Part shown: piece after piece, positions 33,902 through 46,058 of the stretch | How the letters are laid out: every line of letters starts with the position of its first letter | How positions within the stretch are numbered: position 1 is the first letter of the stretch | Translations under genes and position numbers: made by a program | Notes under the pieces: generated by a model | What the model was told of the DNA's origin: nothing | The model's database searches: none | Seen by the model: only the letters and a program-made list of their open reading frames with translations | From: Ischnura elegans | Taxonomy: Eukaryota > Arthropoda > Insecta > Odonata > Coenagrionidae | DNA: 64,000 nucleotides | Reading direction: 5' to 3' | Assembly: GCF_921293095.1 (NCBI RefSeq) | Contig: NC_060258.1 | Location: 6,896,607-6,960,606 of the forward strand

Positions 33902-36107
33902 CAAACTTTATTTCATCCAATTTGTTAATTGAAATTGTATTTCAGAATGGTTCTTGTAGCACATAGGTACTGTGTAAGTAATCTCACTTTGGAGTGGAGT
34001 GAATTACAAGTGTTCAAGAAATATGGCATTTTATATTCGTTTTGTGTTCTAATTAATTATGTCTTTATGCATCTTGTTGCTTACCATGGGCATTTAATGG
34101 TATGTGCTCTCGCAAGAGTGGTTTTCATTTTTAATGTGGAAGTTGATCAGCATAAGAAAAGAAAAAGTTAATATTTTAGTGCATGCCAACCCTTGCTAGT
34201 GTAGTCGTATCTCCGTGTTTGAAACGGCACTGCTTGTATACCTAAATGCCCTTATGATGATAAAAATACTGTCTCATGTCTATGCTTGCCACAGTTGAAA
34301 TTAATAAAAAACTTGATTCCGATTGATCACAAGAAAATAAACTGCCATGACGAAGCCCCAAACCCTGGCCCCCCACGTGGGAATCACATATGCTACCTCT
34401 ACCCCACATAACCGGTCTGCTGTGCGAGCGAAATTTTGGAATTATATACGGCTTGTGAAAAGTACCACCTGAAAATTAATTTATTACAGCCAAACTAAGG
34501 CCTGTTCAAAGGAACCACCACTAGTTCAGGGATGATGTGTTCATCATTCTGAAGGCTATAAAAAATATGCCATTGAAATGGGCGGAGCAAGGTACGTGGT
34601 CTCCCCTTGTTAGATTAATCATACCTATTTTTATAACCATACTTTTAAGCTTTCATTTCCTATTTGATGCACCAAAATGGCAGAAGCGGTCATAATTGAA
34701 TCGTCTTTTCCATAATAAATAAAGGCCGTTAAACATAAGGCAAATAATTCCTCAGGTTAGTATTGAAAACATTTGTTGTAATAGTGAGAATCTGACCCTG
34801 AAATAGGGTAGTTTCCTTCATCTAAGAAAACGAATGGCATTGATTGCGATTCGTTACCCACCATTAGTGTATCCATAATATGCAAATAATTTGGTTTTAG
34901 AAAAACCGGTTCAGACGAATGGCAATGGTCAATTTTTATCCTCATTTGAAAAAGGCCAGATTGGCGCCCATGCAATGCCACTCCACATTACGTCACAGGG
35001 ACCTAGTTTCTATACGAGTAGCAAGAAGTTTTACATCGTCTGAGATTACCAATGCATGCATGAGGCATAGAGCTCAGGGAAACATGTCTTAATAATGACC
35101 TATTAAAACTGGCTACGGTCGGAAAGTTTTCTTCGTTTGATAAGGTATTAATAATCTTTATTTAAGCCAAGTGCTACCTGCTAGCATCCTGCGTCATATC
35201 AGCACTCAGAACTTTGCCTCAAGGTCATCTCACTTGCGGCAGTGGGAACCAGAATGACATCACACGGAGTTTTCCTGGAATTCATATTTAGCCGTCGCAT
35301 TTTCGCGCGCTTGAAATTTTTTGCCTTTCATTTAATCGCAAAAAATAGATATCGTCATTAGAAAATCTAAGAGCGTGAAATATGTACGCCAGGAGTATTA
35401 ATCTTTCGATTTAGGCAATAAAAAAATAATAGGAAACCACCCTATTAGAGCAGAAGAAATTTTACAATCTCACAACAGGGCATTCTCTTGTGCATTGGAG
35501 CAATTCACTGATTTACAAGATGCAATTTTGACTGCGCCTTTATACGTACGTAAGATTGCACAAAGAGGTACCCAGAGTGAAACGGCCTAAGTCACACTTG
35601 TACAGCATTTCCAGATGTCTTTAATTTCTTTGGAAATTTCTTTATAAACTAAGCTGTGTCAAGAAACTTTTTTGTCTGATTATTTCCTTGCATTTAATGC
35701 TAAGCCTTACACATTTTTATCCATATTCTATCCCCTTGTAGATATGATTGCCCATCAGAGCAGATACATTTGCTTTATTGTTATACTCTACTGATGAAGT
35801 TAAAAACTGTCCATATTTGAAAAACCAAGAAATAGAATGGACATGCAATTTAAAAATGTATTAATATGTTACAGCAGCTTAGCTTTATTGCAAAATAATT
35901 TTAAACAATATCTTCATTTCCGCATTTATAGAAAAAATCAATTTTCAATCAAAAAACTCTCTATATATATTGTTACTATACAATTTTCACTATACCATTG
36001 TTAACAGCACACAGCACAATATGTATTCCTGTCAGTTATTTACAGTAAAAAATCATATCTATTCATATTCCTTAACTTGGAAATGGAACCCTCTATAACT
36101 CAACTTT
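33902..36107. other. Intron, nothing recognised
   Basis: No motif-supported coding sequence or repeat. A minus-strand frame at 34,757-34,981 has mixed composition but no recognisable family. Confidence 0.5.
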
Positions 36108-36386
36108 GTGTGGCATAGGGCAGCAGCCTGGTTCCTTTGGAACACAATAATTGCACATTTCTCAAGCTCATATGCCACCAATGCCCCTTCCGAATGTGGT
36201 GATTATGGTTCATTTCCCGTCTCAGTAAAACTAGGTGTCAACGGGCAAGATCCTTCAACTCCCCCACTTATTTCCACTGAGTTGGACAACCCTTACAAAA
36301 TACACACATGCAGACTTTATGTGCAGCGAAAAATTCATGAAGACGGTGGACTCATGGAGTTTCCTCTTAGTTCCTATAACAAATGA
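36108..36386 (+). other. Unrecognised open stretch with coding-like composition
   Basis: Plus-strand frame of up to 92 codons, containing for example SECGDYGSFPVSVKLGVNGQ. It is longer and less biased than other frames nearby, and readable sequence continues with stops to about 36,530. I do not recognise a family. It could be a decayed transposon or captured exon. No splice or start evidence. Confidence 0.25.
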
Positions 36387-36618
36387 AATACAAATGAATT
36401 GCAAAGAGAAAAATTCCCTTGGACTGCTGCCAATTAAACTACTGCTGGCAAGATGACAGTGCAGATCACAATGCAGATTCCCAGGGATGTTGTACCAAAG
36501 CTCATGGTACTAGGTGTAAGGCCCACCATTTGATGGTTTATCAACAATGGCAACACGTGGGAGAAAAGACTTAAATGAACTTACAACCGGCTGAGAGCCT
36601 CAAGAAATAATTTTCTTC

Positions 36619-36940
36619 TTAACACATTGCATACCGGGGTATTTAAATTCCTAGGAATGCCGACTTGGAAATATGTGCCTATTAGGGCGTAATGCCTTTG
36701 GTTTAAACATGGTTAAAAAGCTAAAGTTTAGAATTCATATAACTTTACCCAATCAAACTTAATGATGCATCAATTCATTACGAATAACGAACAACAAGTG
36801 AAAACGTACTAACGAATATGTATTGTACCCTTAAAATTGTTTAGGTTCACGCGCCTATATGATGAGAATCTTCGTCATCCGTCCGGAACGTTCGCGAAAA
36901 AAATGACGAGAATTCTCGTCATCCGCACGCAACGTGTTAA
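36619..36940. mobile_element. PiggyBac-type MITE, 314 bp
   Basis: TTAA at 36,619-36,622 and 36,937-36,940. Left tip CACATTGCATACCGG, right tip read inward CACGTTGCGTGCGGATG. Subterminal palindromes: TGACGAGAATTCTCGTCA at about 36,904-36,921 on the right and a GGTATTTAAATTCCTAGG-containing one on the left. Non-coding. Confidence 0.7.
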
Positions 36941-37053
36941 AACAAAATCAGGGCCTCCTGCAAAAAAATTCTATCTAATATTGGTAACTATAACACTGAA
37001 CACCACATATAAGTGTAATATAAGTAAGTTTCAAAGTGTATATATATATATAT

Positions 37054-38588
37054 TGTGACGGGTGGTCACGATAATTTTTTCTTTTCGTCCCATGTCAGCG
37101 CGCCTCACGCGGCTACGATCTTCCCCGTGGAAGATTACGTGGATCGGGCGAAGTGACTCTGACCTTCATGTAGTATAAGACGGTAAAATACCATGGTTTT
37201 AGTTCCCATTCAATTGTACCCATAGGATGTAAGGCGATCACGCCACTTGTGCAGTGACGTGATTGGCTAAAATTCAAAGTGAGTGACGTGTGTCAGCTTT
37301 CCGTAACGGAAAAATCGGGAATAGCGAGGTTACGTGGTAGGAGGAGAAGTGGGGATGAAGTCAGTGGGTGAACGGACACGGTACTGGTCTGTTGGTCGAG
37401 AGAGAGACAAGCCTGTCTCGAGGTACCAGCAGAGAGAGAGCACATAATTGGGAGCTGGCAGTCAATGCTCAGCTGTGAGAGGGAAGGAGACCCAAGAAAG
37501 GCAACGGCTGTGATTGCAGAGGTGTGACGGAGAGCGACCGGGGGAAGTGGAGCAGTTTCTGATTCCGGAGCACGGATAAAGGTGCTGGCCCAGGCGTTTG
37601 AGAAGGCGACATCTGTGCCGAAAGTGAGGCCGTCGCTGCGCTTGTGGGCCGTTTTCATCCGGAGCAGCCAAAAGGCTCCCCGAATCGCTGGCGACGGAGT
37701 CGTCGGGAACCACAGACTGCCATGCCCATAAGTATCAATCTCCAGTAATTATTCCCGTATTATCACATTCCCAACTGCTTCAAGCAGTACCAAGAGGGTA
37801 AAGATTACCACTCTAAAGTCCGTCTACTTCATCCAAATACCGGTGATTCATGTAAAGACCAATCAAGTCACTTTCGCAAGAGTTCATGCGAGACTGCAAA
37901 AAGTCAATAACTGCACCGAGTTTTTAAATAGTTAATTGAACAGAAAAGGACTATTGATTGCACGTCTTACGCCCGTAAATAAGGGCAATTTAATGTATCA
38001 TAATTTCCCGTCTTTCCAGGAGGCAGACGAGGAACATGTAATGGCTTTTCAATTCTTATTTCTTTGTGTCATCAAGGGTATTTCATCTTTTTGCTTGTGT
38101 TCATTCATCCATCATTAGTTTGTAGATTAGGCTTAGTATTGTTCAAGGGTGATTTTCATCAGTGCGTTGATGGTTTTTCGTTGTTTTCGCCAAAGTCTCA
38201 ATAATAAATGGTGATTTTTGTGCATAATGTAAAAGGTCAGTGTTCATTCGTCGGATCCTCAAACCCTTGTCCGTGCGTGAGTCAAACAACCAGTGTCCGC
38301 ATTGTCATATTGTCCACCCGTATTAACAATTATTTAATCCTGGGAGTTTGGAACGTCCTTGCTTCTACCGGCAAAGCTAGTTCGTGGGCCGCGGTTTTGG
38401 GTGGCGCCCTAATAAACGATCTAAGATCGTATTCTTCTGCAATATTTTTCCCAAAATCACATTCTACCGAAACCAGATTTCGGAGTGGCGAGCTGTCGGG
38501 GAAGGAAAGAAGGAGGGGGTAACACTCGGGAGCGTGAGGGCTGAGACGGGTCGACGGGCTGGCAGGGAAACGGGCCTGTTCCGTCACA
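37054..38588 (+). repeat. 5' LTR
   Basis: Begins TGTGACGGGTGGTCACG and ends CCTGTTCCGTCACA, so the ends form a short inverted TGTGAC/GTCACA. Same length as the 3' LTR. The only difference I noticed is G at 37,060 versus A at 43,735. Promoter and polyadenylation signals were not localised. Short open frames within it recur in both LTRs and are not genes. Confidence 0.92.
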
Positions 38589-38595
38589 GTTTAAT

Positions 38596-38613
38596 TGGCG
38601 CCCAACGCGGTGG
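38596..38613 (+). other. Primer binding site
   Basis: TGGCGCCCAACGCGGTGG starts 7 bp after the 5' LTR. A TGG-initial motif just downstream of the LTR is where a tRNA 3' end primes minus-strand DNA synthesis. The tRNA was not identified. Confidence 0.75.
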
Positions 38614-38666
38614 GCCCGATCCGCCACAGATTTTGGCGATCACGACAATTTTTGGCATTCAACTAG

Positions 38667-40283
38667 GTGGAGAGTTTGGCCACAGTTTTTGACGCGGATG
38701 GTGAGATTGACGGGGTAGAGGCAGTGACACATGCCTTTAGAGGAGAGTCAGTTGTGTTTTGCGAAAGATACGGAATGGCGGACGAGAAAAAGGGGTCAGC
38801 TTTTACCCAGTATAGGGAGAGTGGGGTGATTCAAGACGAGGAATCGGAAGAGCGAAGTGAGAATTCAGACACCGATGATTTAGCGAATTGTATACAGGGA
38901 ATGGTTTTGGATAAATCGGAGTATCGGGAAGAGGAACAGCGTGCCGATCATAAGGACGAATCCTTAGAAGTGATACAGCCGCAGGTTAGATCATGTAATA
39001 ATGATATATTGATGTCCATAATGCAGGCAATACAAAAAAACCATGAAACTACACAAAAAGGCCAAATTAGTTTAGAAAGTAAAATACAAAATAACCATGA
39101 AACTATGCAAAAAGGCCAAGAAGCTATCCAAATTAGTTTTGAGCGTTAACTACAGTGTTTTGAAGATAGGATGCGCGATACCGTCGGTGAAATGCGATCA
39201 GAATGTAGGTTAGCGTTCAATCAATGTAGTGAGAAGATAGGAACTATGTCCCGCGATATTGCCAACCTACAACGAGAGGCAAAAACTGATAATGGTCGTC
39301 TCAGGAGAGAGATAGCCCAAGTCAATGATAGAGTGGGAACCGTCGAAGTAAAATTGAAAGATGTTCATGATGAGTGTCATAAAATAATTGAGGCAGAAGT
39401 AAGGCAGATTAACGCGCGTACGGACGCATTAGAGCATGTTCGTCGCGAACCCGACGAAAGGAATGATGAGAGGGTCAGTGCGATTGAGGCTAAAATCGCG
39501 GCCATAGAGGGAAGGGGGGCTATTTCCACAGAGTTCTCGAATCATATTCTAGCTGTGAACAAACCCCGCTTCTCCGCGCGAGATAATGAACATCCCATAG
39601 CATTTTTGCGAGACGTAAAAAATTATTTCTCGTTAGCAGCAGTTCCGGAGGCATTAAAGCCTCAATTGTTTTACCAAATGCTATCTGGTAACGCGAAAGT
39701 TTGGGGAAACGCGCTATTTCCATTGCCTCAAACCTATCAAGAATTTGAACAGAAGTTTTTGTCAAATTTCTGGGATGCGGACACGCAGTATAATTACCGT
39801 GCCAGAGTAATGACTGGTAGATACAGTCGAGAGGGTGCAGTAACGATGAAGCAATTTGCCACAGATAAATTGGCACAAGCTCGTTTGTGTTCTCCTCCGT
39901 TAAGTAATGGTGAAATTCTTCACGCGTTAGTTAGACAATTTCCATTACCCATACAAAACCATTTAAAATCGGTAGAGCAGTTGACCGTGGAAAGGTTAAT
40001 AGTTTTACTTGGTTTATACGATCAATCTATCGAATCAGTAGCATTCGGGAACAGGGGAAATCCACCGCGGACGGCTACGGGTGATTCGAGGCCTCGGGAC
40101 ACAAATTACAACCCAAGGATAAATACGGCGAGTTTTGGGCGTGGGTCACAATGCCGTCCCGAACGACCAAAAGGTAGTACGTTTGCTAGTCAAGATTCTA
40201 ATGAATCCGCGAGCCACGCCATCGCGGAAAATGGCGAGTGTAGTGAAGGAAGGAGTCCGTTAAACTCCAAACGTCTGGGATGA
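38667..40283 (+). pseudogene. gag, with one internal stop
   Basis: One reading frame runs from the first ATG at 38,775 (open upstream to 38,667) to TGA 40,281-40,283, interrupted by TAA at 39,147-39,149. Before the stop is an acidic region and a repeated NHETxQKGQ unit. After it is a charged coiled-coil-like stretch (about 39,171-39,520), then a typical retrotransposon gag domain (about 39,560-40,060, with QLFYQMLSGNAKVWG and MKQFATDKLAQARL). No CCHC zinc knuckle is present in the basic tail. It would form the particle shell. The stop is one substitution from a sense codon. Confidence 0.8.
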
Positions 40284-43200
40284 ATAACCTCCACAAGCCA
40301 GGCGAGGAACTCCGCATGGAGGTACTAGGTCATTTCGTATCCACTTGCGAAATCACTCAAGCAGACTGGGAGGGGTATAACAGAGAATGGGTGAAATCAG
40401 AAAGACGCTTGTGTCCTGAAGTTAGTATAATAACACACGGCGTGCCAATCATGGCACTATTGGACACGGGAAGCGAGATATCAGCGATTTCCGAAGCGCT
40501 TTACAATAAGCTCAAAGCCAAGACTGATATACCGTCGTTCCCAATAAGTCGTTCGTGTATAATTTGCGCTGACAAGAAAAAATCGTCACCCATAACCCGT
40601 CAAGTATTGTTGAACATGTGCATAGAAGGGAGGGAATTTGAAGCAGTTTGTCTCGTGGTTAAAAATTTAATTAAACCTGTGATTCTTGGCGTCGATTTCC
40701 TTACTGATAACAAGATGATAATTAATTTTGATCGAAAGACAGTGGAGATAAAAAGCTCAGACTCCGCGCTAATAGCACTGCCCATAAAAACCAGCCACTC
40801 AATCGACCATGCGCAGGTATTGTCTATCGAAAGCTCGTCACACGCGGAAGAGGTAGAGAGTGTCGTCAGGAGCGCAAGTCATTTAAGCAGTGGAGACAGA
40901 GATGAGTTACGCCATCTGTTAATGAAATATCAACCACTGTTTTCACCTATTCCCAGTCGAATTCTAAGTTTTCAACATAGGATTAGATTGTCGAATTATC
41001 AACCTTTTGTGCAGAAAACATATCCCGTTCCCTACGCATACCGGGAACAAGTCCAGGAGAAAATAAATGAGATGTTGACCCAGGGTATTATCAGGAAACA
41101 AACCACAGCCTACATTAATCCATTATTGGTTGTGAAGAAAAAAGATGGAACCATTCGCCTATGCCTGGATGCTAGGCGATTGAATAGCCTCACTATTCCG
41201 GAGAATGACATACCTCCGAAAATAGACGAGATTTTAATGAGCTTTCATGGGGCCAAATATTTTTCATGCGTCGACTTCACGGCATCGTACTGGCAGATTG
41301 AGTTACATCCTGAAGACCAGAAGAACACTGGCTTCATATTCAATTCCTGCAGTTACGTATTTCAGCGCGTAGCTTTCGGTTTAAAGAACAGTGGTGCCGC
41401 GTTGATTCGATGTTTAGACACCATACTTGGCTCGGAACTCGGTCACTGTTTGACCGTGTATGTGGATGACATACTAGTTTCTTCATCAACTTTCCATGAG
41501 CATTTAGAACAATTAGATGTCCTATTTCAGAAGTTGTTGAGGGCAAATATTTCGTTAAATTTATCGAAGTCCCACTTTGGTCGAAAAGAAATTAAATTCG
41601 TAGGGCACATTATATCTGAGAAAGGCGTTAGGCCAGATCCCGAAAAAATCAAGATGATTGAAACGGCCCTACCCCCCACAAATTTAAAACGATTAAGAGG
41701 TTTCTTAGGATTGTGTAATTATTATACCAAGTTTCTTAAAAAGTATGCTCAGCGTACGATCCCGTTGCTACGCCTGCTTAAGAAAGGAAATTCATGGAAA
41801 TGGGGTGAAGAGCAACGCGATGCATTTGAGAGCATAAAACGAGGGTTCTTAGATACGGTTATGCTCAAATTTCCCGATTTTTCCAGGACGATTTACGTGC
41901 AGACTGATAGCAGCGATATAGGTTTAGGGGCCGTGATCTTTCAGAAGGACGACTACGGATCTGATCAAGTCATTTCGTTCGCAAGCCGTTCATTGAAGGG
42001 GCCGGAATTAGCCTATTCCACGACAGAAAAGGAAGCCCTCGCTATTGTCTGGACGTTGATTAAGTTCAGAACTTTGTTATTAGGGAGAGAAATAGTGATA
42101 GTTACCGATCACAAAGCACTCACGTTTTTAACAAAATGTCACTTTAATAATTGCCGATTAACTCGGTGGGCTTTACTTATTCAGGAATACCACTTTAGGG
42201 TCGAGTTTTGCCCAGGGAATGAGAATCCTGTAGCCGATTGGTTGAGTAGATACCCACCAGAACAATCCTCATCGAAAGCGCAGATTCCAGGGCATTACTC
42301 CATGGCAGAGATCGATTTTAAGTTCGCGCCGTTTCCCACAGACGAATTCAGGGATATCGGACGGAAGCAACGCGAAGACCCGTCATTACGTTTAGTAGTG
42401 GAATACTTACAGGGAAACCATGCTGAGGAGAATCCGGTACGTAGCGAGAGAGTAAGGAGATTGGCAGAATATGCCGTAATGCGCGGTGGAATCTTATTTA
42501 AGAAACTCCCGACACCAGACGGAAGGTTTAATTATAGAGTATGGCTCCCCGAAGAACTTAGGAAGAGTATCATAGAATATGCTCACTCACAATTCGCGCA
42601 CTTTGGCAGTGCAAAAACAATCGCAGCAATCAAAGATAGATATTTTTGGTCCAATATGGATCGGGAAATCAGGCAGCAGATAGCTAAATGCGACATATGT
42701 CAACGGACGAAATATCCGTCGAAAAATTTTCAAGGGCCCATGGCCAATATAATCCCGGATGCACCAAGTCGACTCGTCGCGGTCGACGTCTATGGGCCGC
42801 TTCCAAAGGCAAGGGGGGGCAATAGATACGTATTCGTATGCATTGACGTATTTCCCAAATACGTAGAAGTGTATCCCCTTAACAGACCCAAAGCGAAAAC
42901 GTGCCTGGGTTGCTTAAAAAATATTTTCAAAAATGTGGCACACCCACAAGTGTATTGTCGGATCATGGTACCATGTTCACCAGTGGTCTCTGGAAGGACG
43001 AGTTGAATCGCTGGGGGATCAGGGTAATATATTCGTCCATACGACACCCACAGTCGAATCCCAGTGAACGGACAATGAAAGAATTATCTAGGGTTTTCCG
43101 CTTGTATTGCAATCAGGATCATCGAAGTTGGATAGAGGCTATACCGTATATAAACCAATGGTTTAACGAGGTGGTTCACGAATCTATTCAAATGACCCCA

Positions 43201-43570
43201 ATTGAAGCCCATTTCGGTAAAAAAAACCCCAAATCGCTTCCCCGATGGCTTACTATTCCCGAAGGATAAAATAATGGGTCGTAGATCAATTGTGAAGTTA
43301 ATCACAAGAAACTTAGAGAAGTCCGCGAAACGGCGGGTAAAGCATCAGCAAAGGGTTTTTTCTAAATTCAAAATTGGAGACTCTGTACTCTTGAGGACAC
43401 CAAGGGTGTCCCATACGAAATTGGGACTTTTTCATAAATGTTTTCATTTATTTACGGGACCCTTCAGGATCTCAGGCCAGGCAGGCCACAATGCTTATAT
43501 GTTGGAAAGAGAGGACGGATCCAGACTAGGAACGTTCAATGCATATTCTTTAATTCCTTATCGGGCATAA
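40280..43570 (+). pseudogene. pol: protease, reverse transcriptase, RNase H, integrase (two frameshifts)
   Basis: The ATG at 40,280 overlaps the gag TGA (ATGA) and lies in the -1 frame relative to gag. Protease has LLDTGSE at residues 60-66. Reverse transcriptase carries the YVDD box at about residues 394-397. RNase H is indicated by VQTDSSDIGLGA and DHKALTFL. Integrase shows the His/Cys zinc region (HSQFAH ... CDIC) and its first core Asp near 42,784, then a one-base deletion between about 42,890 and 42,950, the second Asp (LSDHG) and Glu (HPQSNPSE), then a one-base insertion at the eight-A run 43,219-43,226, and a basic C-terminus ending at 43,570. No chromodomain seen. Confidence 0.88.
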
Positions 43571-43718
43571 AATTTAATTTGAGCAGCCCATGCCAAGTGA
43601 ATTTTTCTTTGTCTGTATTTTTATTATCATTCGTGTTTGAAAATTGTTCATTGGGTATTTATTTTTCGTTTCTGAGACGTGAACTCGTTTTCTTTCCGGA
43701 AAAAAAACTCATTCACGC

Positions 43719-43728
43719 TGGGGGGCTT
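43719..43728 (+). other. Polypurine tract region
   Basis: The G-run CTGGGGGGCTT lies immediately before the 3' LTR, where plus-strand DNA synthesis is primed in Gypsy-type elements. The exact primer was not defined. Confidence 0.55.
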
Positions 43729-45263
43729 TGTGACAGGTGGTCACGATAATTTTTTCTTTTCGTCCCATGTCAGCGCGCCTCACGCGGCTACGATCTTCCC
43801 CGTGGAAGATTACGTGGATCGGGCGAAGTGACTCTGACCTTCATGTAGTATAAGACGGTAAAATACCATGGTTTTAGTTCCCATTCAATTGTACCCATAG
43901 GATGTAAGGCGATCACGCCACTTGTGCAGTGACGTGATTGGCTAAAATTCAAAGTGAGTGACGTGTGTCAGCTTTCCGTAACGGAAAAATCGGGAATAGC
44001 GAGGTTACGTGGTAGGAGGAGAAGTGGGGATGAAGTCAGTGGGTGAACGGACACGGTACTGGTCTGTTGGTCGAGAGAGAGACAAGCCTGTCTCGAGGTA
44101 CCAGCAGAGAGAGAGCACATAATTGGGAGCTGGCAGTCAATGCTCAGCTGTGAGAGGGAAGGAGACCCAAGAAAGGCAACGGCTGTGATTGCAGAGGTGT
44201 GACGGAGAGCGACCGGGGGAAGTGGAGCAGTTTCTGATTCCGGAGCACGGATAAAGGTGCTGGCCCAGGCGTTTGAGAAGGCGACATCTGTGCCGAAAGT
44301 GAGGCCGTCGCTGCGCTTGTGGGCCGTTTTCATCCGGAGCAGCCAAAAGGCTCCCCGAATCGCTGGCGACGGAGTCGTCGGGAACCACAGACTGCCATGC
44401 CCATAAGTATCAATCTCCAGTAATTATTCCCGTATTATCACATTCCCAACTGCTTCAAGCAGTACCAAGAGGGTAAAGATTACCACTCTAAAGTCCGTCT
44501 ACTTCATCCAAATACCGGTGATTCATGTAAAGACCAATCAAGTCACTTTCGCAAGAGTTCATGCGAGACTGCAAAAAGTCAATAACTGCACCGAGTTTTT
44601 AAATAGTTAATTGAACAGAAAAGGACTATTGATTGCACGTCTTACGCCCGTAAATAAGGGCAATTTAATGTATCATAATTTCCCGTCTTTCCAGGAGGCA
44701 GACGAGGAACATGTAATGGCTTTTCAATTCTTATTTCTTTGTGTCATCAAGGGTATTTCATCTTTTTGCTTGTGTTCATTCATCCATCATTAGTTTGTAG
44801 ATTAGGCTTAGTATTGTTCAAGGGTGATTTTCATCAGTGCGTTGATGGTTTTTCGTTGTTTTCGCCAAAGTCTCAATAATAAATGGTGATTTTTGTGCAT
44901 AATGTAAAAGGTCAGTGTTCATTCGTCGGATCCTCAAACCCTTGTCCGTGCGTGAGTCAAACAACCAGTGTCCGCATTGTCATATTGTCCACCCGTATTA
45001 ACAATTATTTAATCCTGGGAGTTTGGAACGTCCTTGCTTCTACCGGCAAAGCTAGTTCGTGGGCCGCGGTTTTGGGTGGCGCCCTAATAAACGATCTAAG
45101 ATCGTATTCTTCTGCAATATTTTTCCCAAAATCACATTCTACCGAAACCAGATTTCGGAGTGGCGAGCTGTCGGGGAAGGAAAGAAGGAGGGGGTAACAC
45201 TCGGGAGCGTGAGGGCTGAGACGGGTCGACGGGCTGGCAGGGAAACGGGCCTGTTCCGTCACA
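43729..45263 (+). repeat. 3' LTR
   Basis: 1,535 bp, nearly identical to the 5' LTR, ending GTCACA directly before an ATATATAT tract. Confidence 0.92.
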
Positions 45264-45299
45264 ATATATATATATATACACTTTGAAATATTCCTTGGC

Positions 45300-45430
45300 G
45301 AGGTAAATAACGTAAAAAACCCTAGGATGGGCAATAGAACACACAAGATAAAGATTAAAAACTCACATAAATAACTGAATTTTTGGTGGAATTACCACCT
45401 TCCTCGGAGTTAGGTAAAAGATTCAGTCAG
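45300..45430. repeat. Interspersed repeat shared with 8,848-8,995
   Basis: Contains CCCTAGGATGGGCAATAGAA, CTGAATTTTTGGTGG and ACCACCTTCCTCGGAGT in the same order as the other copy. It adjoins the (AT)n tract at the right edge of the LTR element. Confidence 0.55.
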
Positions 45431-45890
45431 ATATAAAACAGATAATATTATATATATATATATCTGCTTATTATTAGGCAAGCATATAAATGCTTATAAT
45501 TAGGCCAGTTCCCTTACAGAGGTTATAAAGGAATATTGCTAAATCAAATAGACAACTATCTTGCGAACAAGCCGTATTACAGCTAAGAGTACTGGCTTGC
45601 AAGTAGAATTTAGAGAATTCACTATAGACTTATTTCATAGGATGTGCTACATTTAATTCATAACATTTGCTCTGTAGTGCAACTAAGATTGAATTATGAC
45701 TAAATGGATAAGCATTTTTCCTTCTTTCCTACAACTTATGGTTGGAATGTTAAAGAAGACTCCCAATAGAAATGCATATTCTTATGCCAGACAACCTATA
45801 ATCATCATACAAATGATACATCAATTGAACAAAAGCTAAAATAATGAATCTTTCAACACAGGTATTACCGTATATGAGAATAAAACTTAC

Positions 45891-46058
45891 CAACATATTG
45901 GCTGTGGGCAGTTGGATGTCTGGCAAGGGAATGAATATTTCATTTGGTTGCACTGAGCATGCTTTCTCTGAAGTGCTTACAATCGCATCACGAACGCAGT
46001 CCTTAGTTTCAGTAGAAGACCTCAAATTGTCATGAACTGCCCCCTCTCCTTCAATACT
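45891..46058 (-). CDS. Linker exon 7 (module type A), 56 codons
   Basis: Acceptor CTCTTTGCAG before 46,058 and donor GTAAGT after 45,891, phase 0/0. Peptide begins SIEGEGAVHDNLRSSTETKD and ends with FIPLPDIQLPTANML. Paralogue of exon 3 (same length, 56 codons; shared ETK, CxxD and I(F/Y)IP(L/V)PD). A further, decayed paralogue is on the plus strand at 61.7-61.9 kb. Confidence 0.7.

Larger units (their letters stand above)
37054..45263 (+). mobile_element. Gypsy-type (Ty3-like) LTR retrotransposon, 8.2 kb
   Basis: Two 1,535-bp LTRs flank a primer site, a gag frame and a pol frame in the Gypsy order protease, reverse transcriptase, RNase H, integrase. No envelope-like frame follows pol. Three lesions are visible: a stop in gag and two frameshifts in integrase, so this copy should not make complete proteins. 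The site is an (AT)n tract, so the 4-bp duplication (ATAT on both sides) cannot be distinguished from the repeat. It lies in the intron between exons 7 and 8 of the zinc-finger gene, in the opposite orientation to that gene. Confidence 0.93.

Noticed and set aside
37293-38692. Several frames of 60-121 codons in the LTRs
   Set aside because: They occur identically in both LTRs (again at 43,968-45,286), lie in non-coding LTR sequence and show no family motif.
43438-43749. Possible envelope-like frame after pol
   Set aside because: Short, overlaps the integrase end in another frame and runs into the LTR. No signal peptide-plus-ectodomain pattern, so I see no envelope gene.
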